From positions 1-64,000 of the forward strand of contig JBHZQV010000004.1 of NCBI GenBank assembly GCA_042867185.1: a stretch of 64,000 bases of DNA. Reading direction: 5' to 3'. Made by a program: the position numbers and the translations under genes. Shown one piece after another: positions 28,494 through 36,888 of the stretch; the first letter of the stretch is position 1; the number at the start of each line of letters is the position of its first letter. Origin of the DNA: Xylophilus sp042867185 (lineage in GTDB: Bacteria; Pseudomonadota; Gammaproteobacteria; Burkholderiales; Burkholderiaceae_C). The notes beneath the pieces are model-generated. The model was not told the DNA's origin, did no database searches, and saw only the letters and a list, made by a program, of their open reading frames with translations.

Positions 28494-28786
28494 GGCACGG
28501 CCCGCTCGGAAGGCCAGGGCATGGCCAGCGGATCGATCGCACGCCCCAGCAGTCGCTCGGCGGCGCCCCAGAGCGCGCCGAAGTCGGGCACCAGCACGCT
28601 GGCGCCGGTCGGTCCGCGCAGCAGGTACGACTGGCCGTGAAAGTCGAGCAGTTCCAGCCGGAACAGCCGCAGCAGCTGGTTGGCCCGCGCGATCTGGATC
28701 AGGCGCTGCCGCCGCCCCTGCGCGGACCCGGCCGCCGCATGGCTCCAGTGCGCTGCGCCTTGCAGCATCCCGCACATTCCGCACAT
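28490..28786 (-). CDS. 98-residue protein with N-terminal CGMC motif, unknown
   Basis: A small soluble protein starting MCGMCGMLQGAAHWS, with two cysteines at positions 2 and 5 and a histidine at 13 that could bind metal. The remainder is basic then hydrophobic (LLRLFRLELLDFHGQSYLLRG). I do not know a characterised member. It overlaps cobW by four bases (ATGA), so it is probably a partner of that GTPase, for instance a metal-transfer or adaptor protein. Confidence 0.75.
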   Translation of the reverse strand: MCGMCGMLQGAAHWSHAAAGSAQGRRQRLIQIARANQLLRLFRLELLDFHGQSYLLRGPTGASVLVPDFGALWGAAERLLGRAIDPLAMPWPSERAVP

Positions 28787-28799
28787 CGTCGGGTTCCTT

Positions 28800-29555
28800 T
28801 CAGGGCATCACGTCGCCGGAGTTCGGCCCCAGCGTCTGGCCCACGTACAGGTTGCCGCCGGGGTCGGACGCCAGCAGCAGGGCGGTCGGGGCCACTTCTT
28901 CCGGGCGGCCGAAGCGGCCCAGGGGGAGGCCGGCTTCCTTGTCCCGCTTCCAGTCGGCGCTGATGCCATCGACCAGCGGCGTGGCGATGGGGCCTGGCGC
29001 AATGGCGTTGACCAGCACGTTGGCTGGCGCCATCTCCAGCGCCAGCGACTTGGTGAAACCGATCACCCCGGCCTTGGCGGCGGCGTAGTGGCACAGCTCT
29101 GCACAGCCCTTGATGCCCAGTTGCGAGGCCACGTTGATCACGCGTCCCCACCGCTGCGCACGCATGTGCGGCACGGCCCGGCGCGCGCAGAGGAACACGC
29201 TGCGCAGGTCCACACGCAGCATGTCGTCCCACATCTGCGTGGACATGCTGGCGCACGGCGACTGGGTCAGCATGCCGGCGTTGTTGACCAGAATATCGAT
29301 GCCGCCCCAGGCCTCCACACACGCGTCGATGGCGCGGTTGGCCACCGTCTCGTCGCTGATATCGCCCACCACCACCTGCGCCTGGCTGCCGGCCTCGCGG
29401 CAGCGAAGCGCCATGTCTTCCACCCGCGCGCGGTCGAGATCGGCCAGCAGCAGGCGGGCGCCGGCCTGGGCGTAGGCCAGCGCAATGGCAGCGCCGATGC
29501 CGCTGCCCGCGCCGGTCACCACGGCGCGGCGTCCCTGGAGAAGTTCGTCGCTCAT
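28800..29555 (-). CDS. SDR family NAD(P)-dependent oxidoreductase
   Basis: 251-residue classical short-chain dehydrogenase/reductase. Cofactor motif TGAGSGIGAA near the N-terminus, NNAG at about 88, and catalytic Ser with YxxxK (HYAAAKAG). The acidic residue after the second strand (LADLDRARV) favours NAD. AAGGAG lies eight bases before the ATG at 29555, which rules against the GTG at 29564. It lies 19 bases after a second SDR gene in the operon. Confidence 0.93.
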   Translation of the reverse strand: MSDELLQGRRAVVTGAGSGIGAAIALAYAQAGARLLLADLDRARVEDMALRCREAGSQAQVVVGDISDETVANRAIDACVEAWGGIDILVNNAGMLTQSPCASMSTQMWDDMLRVDLRSVFLCARRAVPHMRAQRWGRVINVASQLGIKGCAELCHYAAAKAGVIGFTKSLALEMAPANVLVNAIAPGPIATPLVDGISADWKRDKEAGLPLGRFGRPEEVAPTALLLASDPGGNLYVGQTLGPNSGDVMP

Positions 29556-29574
29556 GTCGCGCACTCCTTGCGGT

Positions 29575-30354
29575 TCAGTCGGGCCAGCGCACTGTCAGGC
29601 CGCCGTCGGCGATCACCGATTGGCCGGTGATGTACGAGGCATCGTCGCCGGTCAGGAAGCGGATCAGCGCTGCGACTTCGCGCGCCTTGCCGATCCGCCC
29701 GAGCGGAATGCCGGTGGCCGCCTGCTTCAAGCCTTCGGGCCCCAGCGAGTTGACCGGGTCGAGCGACTGCGGCGTTTCGATCAGCCCGGGGATCACACAG
29801 TTGCAGCGGATCCCGCGGGGCGACAGCTCCATGGCCACCGCGCGGCACAGGCCGGTCACGCCCGATTTCGCCGCCGAGTAGTGCACATGGTTCTCCCAGC
29901 CGTAGACGCCGCCCGCAATGGACGACACCGCGACCATCGATCCGCCATCGCGCATGTGGCGGGCTGCGGCACGAAAGGTGCGCATCACGCCGCTCAGGTC
30001 GACATTGATCACGTCCATCCATTGCGCGTCGCTCATGGCGGTGAGTGCGGCCTGGCGCAGTACGCCGGCGTTGGCGACGGCATGGTCGAGACGCCCGAAG
30101 TGCTCGATCGCCGACTGCGCTAAACGCTCGACTTGTTCGGTGTCGCCCACGTCCACCGCCACCATGGCGCAGCGGCCACCGGCCTCGTCGACCAGTCGTT
30201 CGGTTTGCGCCGGGTCGTGCGGGTCGCCCGGAAAATAGCCGCCCACCACGGCCACGCCCGCCTGCGCGTACGCGACGGCGAGCGCTTGGCCGATACCACT
30301 GGCCGCACCCGTGACCAGCGCCACCCTGCCTGTCGCCGATGTCGATGATGTCAT
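29575..30354 (-). CDS. SDR family oxidoreductase
   Basis: 259-residue classical SDR. TGAASGIGQA cofactor motif, NAGV, SSIAGG and YSAAKSG give the Ser-Tyr-Lys site. The second strand ends VVGGYFPGD rather than in a simple acidic residue, so cofactor choice is unclear. With its neighbour it suggests two oxidation-reduction steps in the pathway, or two stereo-specific dehydrogenases. Twelve bases separate it from the MFS gene. Confidence 0.93.
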   Translation of the reverse strand: MTSSTSATGRVALVTGAASGIGQALAVAYAQAGVAVVGGYFPGDPHDPAQTERLVDEAGGRCAMVAVDVGDTEQVERLAQSAIEHFGRLDHAVANAGVLRQAALTAMSDAQWMDVINVDLSGVMRTFRAAARHMRDGGSMVAVSSIAGGVYGWENHVHYSAAKSGVTGLCRAVAMELSPRGIRCNCVIPGLIETPQSLDPVNSLGPEGLKQAATGIPLGRIGKAREVAALIRFLTGDDASYITGQSVIADGGLTVRWPD

Positions 30355-30366
30355 GTCGTGCCCTCC

Positions 30367-31815
30367 TTACTTGACGGATTCGGGGTCGACGTGCGGCACC
30401 AGCATCATCACGACACCCGAGACGATGCACGGCACGGCGCCCCAGTAAACCGCCGCCAGTACCCAGTCCGCACCATGCGACAAGGTGTAAGTCACACCGA
30501 AGCCTGCCGCGATGGCGCCGACCTGGCCCATCGCGTTGACGAACGACCCGGCGGTTGCGCGGATGTGGCTCGGAAAGCTCTCGCCCACCAGGAAGAGCAC
30601 CGCGGCGTACGGCCCGATCAGGAAAAACAGGCCCAGCGAATACAGCGGAACGATGCGCCAGAAGGCGCCCTGCGGGGCCTGCAGCATCATGTAGAACGCC
30701 ATGCCACCCAGGATCCAGCCGATGGCCACCGCAGTGCGCCGGCCGATGCGGTCGCCCAGCCAGCCGTGGAACATGTAGCCCAGAAAGCCGGCCAGGTTGG
30801 AAAGTATCAGCACCTGCAGCGCATTGGAGAAGTCGATGCCCTTGCCTGGCGTGCCGCCCGAGCCGCCGAGCACCGAGGTGCCCAGAACGGCGAAGATCAC
30901 GATGGCGAACCAGTTGAGAAAAAAGCCCAGGGCCAGTGAAATGGTCGGCCGCAGGGACGCGCCCTTGAACATCGCCGAAATGCCGCTGTGGTGCCGCGCG
31001 GCCAGGTCGACGTCCTGCGATTGCGCAAGTTGTTGCGCGTCGCGCACGTGCCCTTGCTGCTGCAGCTGTGCGATGCGCTTGCTGGTGAGGAACTGCGGCG
31101 TCTCGACCAGCTTGCGCCCGAGGATCGCGATCACGATGGCCGGGAACATGGCGAACACGAAGGACAGGGCCCATCCGCCGCCCGTCCCGAACCAGCGCTC
31201 GCCCAATGGATACAGCACCGCCACCAGCACGGCGGTGAGCACCGCACCCACCGGCCAGCCGCCCTGCACCAGCGAGTAGATGAAGCCGCGCCGCTTGGTC
31301 GCCGCCGGGTCGGTATGCACCAGGGAGAACAGCTCGCTGAGGTAGGTCGCGTTGATGCTCTGCTCTGCGTAGCCGAGCCCCGCCAGCGAACGCACCAGGA
31401 TCAGCAGCACGAAGCCGATGCCGGCCGACATGCCGATCACCCAGCCCGCGAAAGCCGTGAGGCCCGAGCACAGCGCCGCGCCGGCCACGGCGATGATGAT
31501 GCCCTTGCGCCGGCCCAGCTTGTCGGCGATCGGGCCAATGCCGAACGCGACGATCACCGTACCCAGCGTGACCCAGGTGTTGAGGTTGGTCTGCTGGTCC
31601 GCGGTCCACTTGAAATGGTCGCCCAACCGCGGCAGCAAGGTGCCGAAGAGGATGAAGTCGTAGACGGCGAAGACCCAGGCGAAGAAACATACCCATGTGG
31701 CGTAGCGGACCTGCCGCTTCGTGACCACGGGCGGTGCCCAGGCCGATGCGGTTTGCCCTGCGGAGGCTGCCGTGGACGCGGTGTTGGCTGCAACAGGAAG
31801 TGTGGAGGCGTTCAT
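30367..31815 (-). CDS. MFS metabolite:proton symporter-like transporter
   Basis: 482 residues, 12 helices. PIADKLGRRKGIII and GWLGDRIGRRTAVA are the MFS loop 2-3 and 8-9 motifs. A long cytoplasmic loop (about 210-275) contains charged and Gln-rich sequence. Similar proteins import aromatic or organic acids. It is the only complete transporter in the operon and therefore the likely importer of the substrate. Confidence 0.9.
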   Translation of the reverse strand: MNASTLPVAANTASTAASAGQTASAWAPPVVTKRQVRYATWVCFFAWVFAVYDFILFGTLLPRLGDHFKWTADQQTNLNTWVTLGTVIVAFGIGPIADKLGRRKGIIIAVAGAALCSGLTAFAGWVIGMSAGIGFVLLILVRSLAGLGYAEQSINATYLSELFSLVHTDPAATKRRGFIYSLVQGGWPVGAVLTAVLVAVLYPLGERWFGTGGGWALSFVFAMFPAIVIAILGRKLVETPQFLTSKRIAQLQQQGHVRDAQQLAQSQDVDLAARHHSGISAMFKGASLRPTISLALGFFLNWFAIVIFAVLGTSVLGGSGGTPGKGIDFSNALQVLILSNLAGFLGYMFHGWLGDRIGRRTAVAIGWILGGMAFYMMLQAPQGAFWRIVPLYSLGLFFLIGPYAAVLFLVGESFPSHIRATAGSFVNAMGQVGAIAAGFGVTYTLSHGADWVLAAVYWGAVPCIVSGVVMMLVPHVDPESVK

Positions 31816-31862
31816 GTCGGTCGTCCTTTCGGTGCGGTCGATGCTTCGGGGGTGTGTGCAGC

Positions 31863-32741
31863 TCAGCCGCGTGGGCTACGGCGCAGGAAATCGTCCGCGA
31901 TCTGGTCGCAGGTCATGAAGCGCACGCCTTCGTGGGCCTTGAAGTGCTCGATCAGCCGCTCGAGCATCAGCAGCACCTGCGGCCTGCCGGAGACGTCCGG
32001 ATGGATCGTGATCGGGAACACGGCGTAGTCGTACTCGCGGTAGACCCAGTCGAACTGGTCGCGCCACATCTGTTCGATGTCGCGCGGGTTGACGAAGCCG
32101 TGGCTGTTGGGCGCCTTCTTGATGAACATCATCGGCGGCAGGTCGTCGAGGTACCAGTTGGCCGGGATCTCCACCAGCGAGGTTTCGGTGCCGCGCTCCA
32201 GCGGCTTCATCCATGCGTCCGGGTGTTTGCTGTAGTCGATGCGGGTCCACTTGTCGCCCACGCGCACGTAGTAGGGGTGGAAGTCGTCGTGCATCAGGCT
32301 GTGGTCGTACTTGATGCCCTTCTTGATGAGCAGCTCGTTGGTGACGGGGCTGAACTCCCACCACGGCGCGACGTAGCCCGTGGGCGCCCGGCCTGCCAGC
32401 CGCGTGATGATGTCGATGCTCTTGTCGAGCACGGCCTCTTCCTGCTCGGGCGTCATCGCGATCGGGTTCTCGTGGCTGTAGCCGTGCACGCCCAGCTCAT
32501 GGCCCGCATCGACCACGGCCTTCATCTGGTCTGGAAAGGTTTCGGCCGAGTGGCCGGGCACGAACCAGGTGGTGGTCAGGCCGTATTTCTTGAACATCTT
32601 CAACAGGCGCGGCGAACCGACCTCGCCGGCAAACATGCCGCGCGAGATGTCGTCGGGCGAATCCTCGCCGCCATACGAACCGAGCCAACCGCCCACGGCG
32701 TCCACATCGACCCCGAACGTGACGAAAATTTCCTTGGTCAT
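31863..32741 (-). CDS. Polysaccharide-deacetylase-fold hydrolase (HpPgdA/cyclic imidase-like)
   Basis: 292 residues of the NodB-like family. It closely resembles Helicobacter HP0310 (HpPgdA) and, by family, bacterial cyclic imidases of about 293 residues. Asp14 (FGVDVD), His86 (GVHGY) and His90 (SHENP) fit the metal triad reported for HpPgdA when the ATG at 32741 is used. That ATG is also nine bases after GGGG; an ATG six bases upstream is the alternative. No signal peptide, so it acts in the cytoplasm, against a role in peptidoglycan. Next to an amidase, cyclic imide or lactam-ring opening is more likely. Confidence 0.85.
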   Translation of the reverse strand: MTKEIFVTFGVDVDAVGGWLGSYGGEDSPDDISRGMFAGEVGSPRLLKMFKKYGLTTTWFVPGHSAETFPDQMKAVVDAGHELGVHGYSHENPIAMTPEQEEAVLDKSIDIITRLAGRAPTGYVAPWWEFSPVTNELLIKKGIKYDHSLMHDDFHPYYVRVGDKWTRIDYSKHPDAWMKPLERGTETSLVEIPANWYLDDLPPMMFIKKAPNSHGFVNPRDIEQMWRDQFDWVYREYDYAVFPITIHPDVSGRPQVLLMLERLIEHFKAHEGVRFMTCDQIADDFLRRSPRG

Positions 32742-32747
32742 GGTCAT

Positions 32748-34184
32748 TCACCCCTTGAAGTTGGTTGAGGAAAACACTTGCTCCAGCGACAGGGCGACGG
32801 CGAGCAGCCGCTCGTCGTCGTCCCGGGCGCGCATCAGTTGCATGCCGGTGGGCAGCCGCTCGGTGCTCGCGTCGGGTGCGATCACGCGCTCGACTCCGCT
32901 GGGCATCGACACCGCGGGCGTGTCGAGAAAGCTGCCGAGCATCGTCAGGCGCAGGGTCGCAAGGTTGGTGCGGGCGAACAGGTCGTCGTCGGCTTCCAGC
33001 GGCTGCAGCAGCGGCGCGGTGTGCGCGCAGGTGGGCAGTACCAGGGTCGCGCCGGCCAATTCGGCTTCGAACAACGACATGAGCCGGGGGCGTTCCGACA
33101 GCAGGTGCAGGTAGCAGGCGGCGGTGAAGTGACGCGCGGCTTCCAGGCGCTGCCGCACGCGCGGGTCCATGTTGCCGGCGTGCGGCCCGTCGAGCCGCGC
33201 CTGGTGCATGGCGAATGCCTCATAGGCGCCCGGCCAGCCGTGGCTCTGGGTCAGGGCCTGCACTGCCTGCAGGCTGGCGAGCTGCCGGCACTCGACAGCG
33301 GCGCCTGCCGCGCGAAGGCGACGCATCTGCTCCCACAGGTTTTCGCGCACCGCCTCGCTGACGCCATCGCTCTGGAGCAGCCCGGAATCGACCACGAAGG
33401 TCTGCTGTGCGAGGAAGCGCTGCGCCTCGTCGAAGGTCTGGGGAAGCCCCTCGCGCCGTTCGTCGCCGCGCCCGCCCCGCAGCACGCTGTCCATGGCCAT
33501 GCAGTCACGCACCGAACGGGCGAGGGGCCCCACCGTGTCCAGCGACGGTGCCAGCGCCAACATGCCCGCCGTCGCGTAGCGGTGCCGGCTCGCGCGATAG
33601 CCGATCAGGGCGTTGAATGCTGCTGGAATCCGCACCGAGCCGGCCGTGTCGGTTCCGATGGCGATCGGCGACACATCGAGCGCCACGGACAGCGCGGCGC
33701 CCGATGAAGACCCGCCCGGCACCCGCGCCCGCAGCCCGAGCGCGGGGTTCACCGGCGTACCGAAAAACGGGTTCAGTCCGAGGCCCGAATACGCGAACTC
33801 GCTCAGGTTCGTCTTGCCGATGAAGACCATGCCGGCTGCGTCGGCATGGGCCGCCACTATCGCGTCCGTGGCGGCGGGCGCCGCCTGCGCCATCAGCGCC
33901 GAGCCTGCCGTGGTGGGTGTGCCCCGGATGTCGAACAGGTCCTTCCATGTCAGCGGCACGCCGTCCAGCGGGCCCAGCGCCGCGCCCGAGTGCCAACGCG
34001 CCGTCGACCGTGCGGCCTGCGCCAAGGCGCGTTCGGCAGTGAGCTGCGTGAAGACACTGCGGGTGCGTTGTGCGCGCGCCAGGCACCGCTCGGCAACTGC
34101 CAGAGGCGTCACCTCGCCTCGTTCGTATGCCGCGGCCAGCGCGCTCGCGAGCATGGGTTCGTTGGCAGGGTTGGAAAGGATCAT
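32748..34184 (-). CDS. Amidase (amidase signature family)
   Basis: 478 residues. The catalytic lysine lies in TWKDLFDIRG, the cis-serine in PGGSSSGAALSVALD and the nucleophile in GTDTAGSVRIPA. A half-amidase role, converting the product of the adjacent imidase-like enzyme to a dicarboxylate and ammonia, is inferred from position. Start 34184 is preferred; 34214 would begin inside the palindrome. First gene of the operon. Confidence 0.92.
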   Translation of the reverse strand: MILSNPANEPMLASALAAAYERGEVTPLAVAERCLARAQRTRSVFTQLTAERALAQAARSTARWHSGAALGPLDGVPLTWKDLFDIRGTPTTAGSALMAQAAPAATDAIVAAHADAAGMVFIGKTNLSEFAYSGLGLNPFFGTPVNPALGLRARVPGGSSSGAALSVALDVSPIAIGTDTAGSVRIPAAFNALIGYRASRHRYATAGMLALAPSLDTVGPLARSVRDCMAMDSVLRGGRGDERREGLPQTFDEAQRFLAQQTFVVDSGLLQSDGVSEAVRENLWEQMRRLRAAGAAVECRQLASLQAVQALTQSHGWPGAYEAFAMHQARLDGPHAGNMDPRVRQRLEAARHFTAACYLHLLSERPRLMSLFEAELAGATLVLPTCAHTAPLLQPLEADDDLFARTNLATLRLTMLGSFLDTPAVSMPSGVERVIAPDASTERLPTGMQLMRARDDDERLLAVALSLEQVFSSTNFKG

Positions 34185-34516
34185 CGTATTTTGTACTTTG
34201 ATATAAAAGTACATTCATGGCCACTGTAGAACTTTTTGCGCAGAGGTGTTCAAGGGTTAACCCGAGCCTCGCAGGCGCCGGTCGCGGTCGGGCGGTTTTT
34301 GGGCGGGGGCATCCTATGCGGTGACAGGCGGCAGGCGACCCCGGGAGGGTCCTTGCGGCGCGCATCTGCCCGGGTGCTGCGGTGACCGTGCCCGCGCAGG
34401 TTCAATGGATTTCCGGCATAAAGCGAAACGTTGAACCTTGCACCGCGTGCCAGCCGGAGGCGCCACGGCCCCACCGCGGTGTTTCTTTTTTCCCTCTCTC
34501 GCAGAAATTCGACCCC
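34185..34516. other. 332-bp divergent region between amidase operon and old yellow enzyme gene
   Basis: Holds the 22-bp palindrome near its left end and an inverted repeat AGGTTCAA (34398-34405) / TTGAACCT (34431-34438) near the right-hand gene, a possible operator for the old yellow enzyme. No gene seen. Confidence 0.6.
34192..34213. promoter_or_regulatory. 22-bp palindromic operator of the amidase operon
   Basis: Perfect 8-bp arms TGTACTTT (34192-34199) and AAAGTACA (34206-34213) flank GATATA. It ends seven bases before the amidase start codon in the most AT-rich spot of the area. The TATA-like spacer suggests overlap with the -10 element, fitting repression by the GntR regulator at the operon's end. 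Confidence 0.7.
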
Positions 34517-35632
34517 ATGTCCTCCTCCCCCGACGTCCTCTTCCGCCCCTTCTCCATCGGCAACCTCGACCTCGCCAACCGCATCGTCATGGCCCCGATG
34601 ACCCGCGTTTTCGCCCCCGACGGCATCCCCGGCGAATCGAACGCCACCTACTACCGCAAGCGGGCCGAAGGCGGCGTAGGCCTGATCCTGTCCGAGGGCA
34701 CGGTGGTCGACCGGCCGGCCGCGCGCAACGAGGCGGGCATTCCGTTCTTCCACGGCGAGCATGCGCTGGCGGGCTGGAAGGGCGTGGTCTCGGCGGTGCA
34801 TGCGGTGGGCGGCAAGATGGGCCCGCAGCTGTGGCATACCGGCTCCACCCGCGGCACCCAGGGCTGGGAGCCCGATGCGCCGGTGGAGAGCCCTTCCGGC
34901 CTGGTGGGCCCGAACGATCCGCGCGGCGAGGCGATGGACGACGAAGCCATCGCCGACACCATCGCCGCCTTCGCACGGGCCGCGGCCGATGCCCAGCGGC
35001 TGGGATTCGACACCCTCGAGATCCACGGCGCGCACGGCTACCTGATCGACCAGTTCTTCTGGCAGGGCACCAACCTGCGCACCGACCGCTACAACGGCGC
35101 CACCATCCGGGAGCGTTCGCGCCTCGCGTCCGAGGTGGTCAAGGCGACCCGTGCGGCGGTGGGCCCCGACTTCCCGGTGATCCTGCGGGTCAGCCAGTGG
35201 AAGCAGCAGGACTACCGGGCACGACTGGCCGCCACGCCGGCCGAGATGACCGACTGGCTGGCGCCGCTGGTGGAGGCGGGCGCCAATGTGCTGCACTGCT
35301 CGCAGCGCCGCTTCTGGGAGCCGGAGTTTCCCGAGATCGACGGCGAGGACGGCCTCAACTTCGCCGGCTGGGCCAAGAAGCTCACCGGCGCGGCGACGAT
35401 CAGCGTCGGCTCGGTCGGGCTGGCGGGCGACTTCTTCGGTGCCTTCGGCGGCAAGGGCTCGGAAACCCAGGGCCTGGACAAGCTGGTCGCGCGGATGGAG
35501 CGCGACGAGTTCGACCTGATCGCGGTGGGCCGCGCACTGATCAGCGATGCCGACTGGGCGCGCAAGATCCAGTCGGGCGAGGCGGCCGGGCTCAAAGGCT
35601 TCGACGCCGCCCACCTCGCCCAGCTGGTGTGA
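34517..35632 (+). CDS. NADH:flavin oxidoreductase, old yellow enzyme family
   Basis: 371-residue FMN-dependent TIM-barrel ene-reductase. The N-terminus reads LFRPFSIGNLDLANRIVMAPMTR, the substrate-binding pair is in EIHGAHGYLIDQF, and the phosphate-binding end has SVGSVGL. It reduces activated C=C bonds or nitro compounds. ATG at 34517 is taken because the in-frame upstream extension to 34382 covers the inverted repeat and is not family sequence. Convergent with the tartrate dehydrogenase gene. Confidence 0.94.
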   Translation: MSSSPDVLFRPFSIGNLDLANRIVMAPMTRVFAPDGIPGESNATYYRKRAEGGVGLILSEGTVVDRPAARNEAGIPFFHGEHALAGWKGVVSAVHAVGGKMGPQLWHTGSTRGTQGWEPDAPVESPSGLVGPNDPRGEAMDDEAIADTIAAFARAAADAQRLGFDTLEIHGAHGYLIDQFFWQGTNLRTDRYNGATIRERSRLASEVVKATRAAVGPDFPVILRVSQWKQQDYRARLAATPAEMTDWLAPLVEAGANVLHCSQRRFWEPEFPEIDGEDGLNFAGWAKKLTGAATISVGSVGLAGDFFGAFGGKGSETQGLDKLVARMERDEFDLIAVGRALISDADWARKIQSGEAAGLKGFDAAHLAQLV

Positions 35633-35636
35633 GCCA

Positions 35637-35662
35637 CGGGGCCGGCTGCAGTGCCGGCCCCG
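35637..35662. terminator. Strong hairpin between convergent genes
   Basis: Perfect 10-bp arms CGGGGCCGGC and GCCGGCCCCG with a six-base loop directly after the old yellow enzyme stop codon and 13 bases from the facing gene's stop. No T-run follows, but the position suggests a shared terminator. Confidence 0.5.
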
Positions 35663-35675
35663 CAGCGTCTGCCGC

Positions 35676-36764
35676 TCAGCCCGCGGCGATCAGGCCGGCG
35701 ATGGCCTGGCCCAGTTCGGTCGTGCTCGCCTTGCCGCCCAGGTCGGGCGTGAGCGGCCCGGTCTTCAGGGTCTGCTCGATGGCGGCCATGATCGCGTCGT
35801 GGGCCTGGCGGCCGGCGCCCCGGCCCTCGGTCAAGAAGTCCAGCAGCAGCGCACCCGACCAGACCATCGCGATCGGGTTGGCGATGTTCTGGCCGTAGAT
35901 GTCGGGCGCCGATCCGTGCACCGGCTCGAACAGGCTGGGGAAGCTGCGCTCCGGGTTCAGGTTGGCCGAGGGCGCCAGGCCGATGGTGCCGGTGGTCGCG
36001 GGGCCCAGGTCGCTCAGGATGTCGCCGAACAGGTTGGTGGCGGCCACCACGTCGAAGCGGCCGGGCTGCAGCACGAAGCGGGCGGTGAGGATGTCGATGT
36101 GCTGCTTGTCGAGCTTGACATCGGGATAGTCGGCCGCGACCGCGTCGGCGCGTTGGTCCCACCAGGGCATGCTGATGGCGATGCCGTTGCTCTTGGTCGC
36201 CAGGGTCACATGCTTTTTGGGCCGGCTCTGCGCCAGGTCGAAGGCGAACTTCAGCAGACGGTCGGTGCCCTTGCGGGAGTAGACCGATTCCTGGATCACG
36301 ATCTCGCGGTCGGTGCCCTCGTACATGATCCCGCCGAGCGAGGTGTACTCGCCCTCGGTGTTCTCGCGCACCACGTAGTAGTCGATGTCGCCGGGCTTGC
36401 GGCCGGCCAGCGGGCAGGGCACGCCTTCGAACAGGCGCACCGGGCGCAGGTTGATGTACTGGTCGAACTCGCGGCGGAACTTCAGCAGCGATCCCCACAG
36501 CGAGACATGGTCGGGCACGGTGGCGGGCCAGCCGACCGCGCCGAAGAAGATGGCGTCGAAGCCCTGCAGTTGCGCCTTCCAGTCGTCCGGCATCATCTGG
36601 CCGTGGGCCGCGTAGTAATCGCAGCTGGCCCATTCGAACGCGGTGAGGGCGATGTCGATCTGGAAGCGCTCGGCGGCGGCCTTCAGGGCGCGCAGGCCCT
36701 CGGGCATGACTTCCTTGCCGATGCCGTCTCCGGCGAGGACGGCGACGGTGTACTGCTGGGACAT
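35676..36764 (-). CDS. ttuC: Tartrate dehydrogenase / isopropylmalate-dehydrogenase family
   Basis: 362 residues, metal- and NAD-dependent beta-hydroxyacid oxidative decarboxylase. LAGDGIGKEVMPEG at the N-terminus, YYVVRENTEGEYTSLGG with the YxVxREN signature of tartrate/D-malate enzymes, ATNLFGDILSDLGP for the metal, and FEPVHGSAPDIYGQNIANP for NAD. It acts in the cytoplasm on tartrate, D-malate or similar acids. ATG at 36764 is the family start. It is divergent from a LysR gene. Confidence 0.93.
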   Translation of the reverse strand: MSQQYTVAVLAGDGIGKEVMPEGLRALKAAAERFQIDIALTAFEWASCDYYAAHGQMMPDDWKAQLQGFDAIFFGAVGWPATVPDHVSLWGSLLKFRREFDQYINLRPVRLFEGVPCPLAGRKPGDIDYYVVRENTEGEYTSLGGIMYEGTDREIVIQESVYSRKGTDRLLKFAFDLAQSRPKKHVTLATKSNGIAISMPWWDQRADAVAADYPDVKLDKQHIDILTARFVLQPGRFDVVAATNLFGDILSDLGPATTGTIGLAPSANLNPERSFPSLFEPVHGSAPDIYGQNIANPIAMVWSGALLLDFLTEGRGAGRQAHDAIMAAIEQTLKTGPLTPDLGGKASTTELGQAIAGLIAAG

Positions 36765-36830
36765 GGGATTCCTTGGATGGGCGAAGGTCGATCGGGATGC
36801 GGCCAGACGGCCGGCGCATGGACTGCATTC

Positions 36831-36856
36831 TTCACTGAACATGAAGCCAATACAAT
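36831..36856 (+). promoter_or_regulatory. Candidate LysR operator and -10 element
   Basis: TTCACTGAACATGAA (36831-36845; arms TTCA/TGAA, seven-base spacer) is followed by TACAAT (36851-36856), a good -10 for the lysR gene. Placement between divergent lysR and ttuC is typical for a shared LysR site. Confidence 0.45.
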
Positions 36857-36888
36857 CGGGCGCCGTGTGAATGCTTTAAGTTCAAAAC

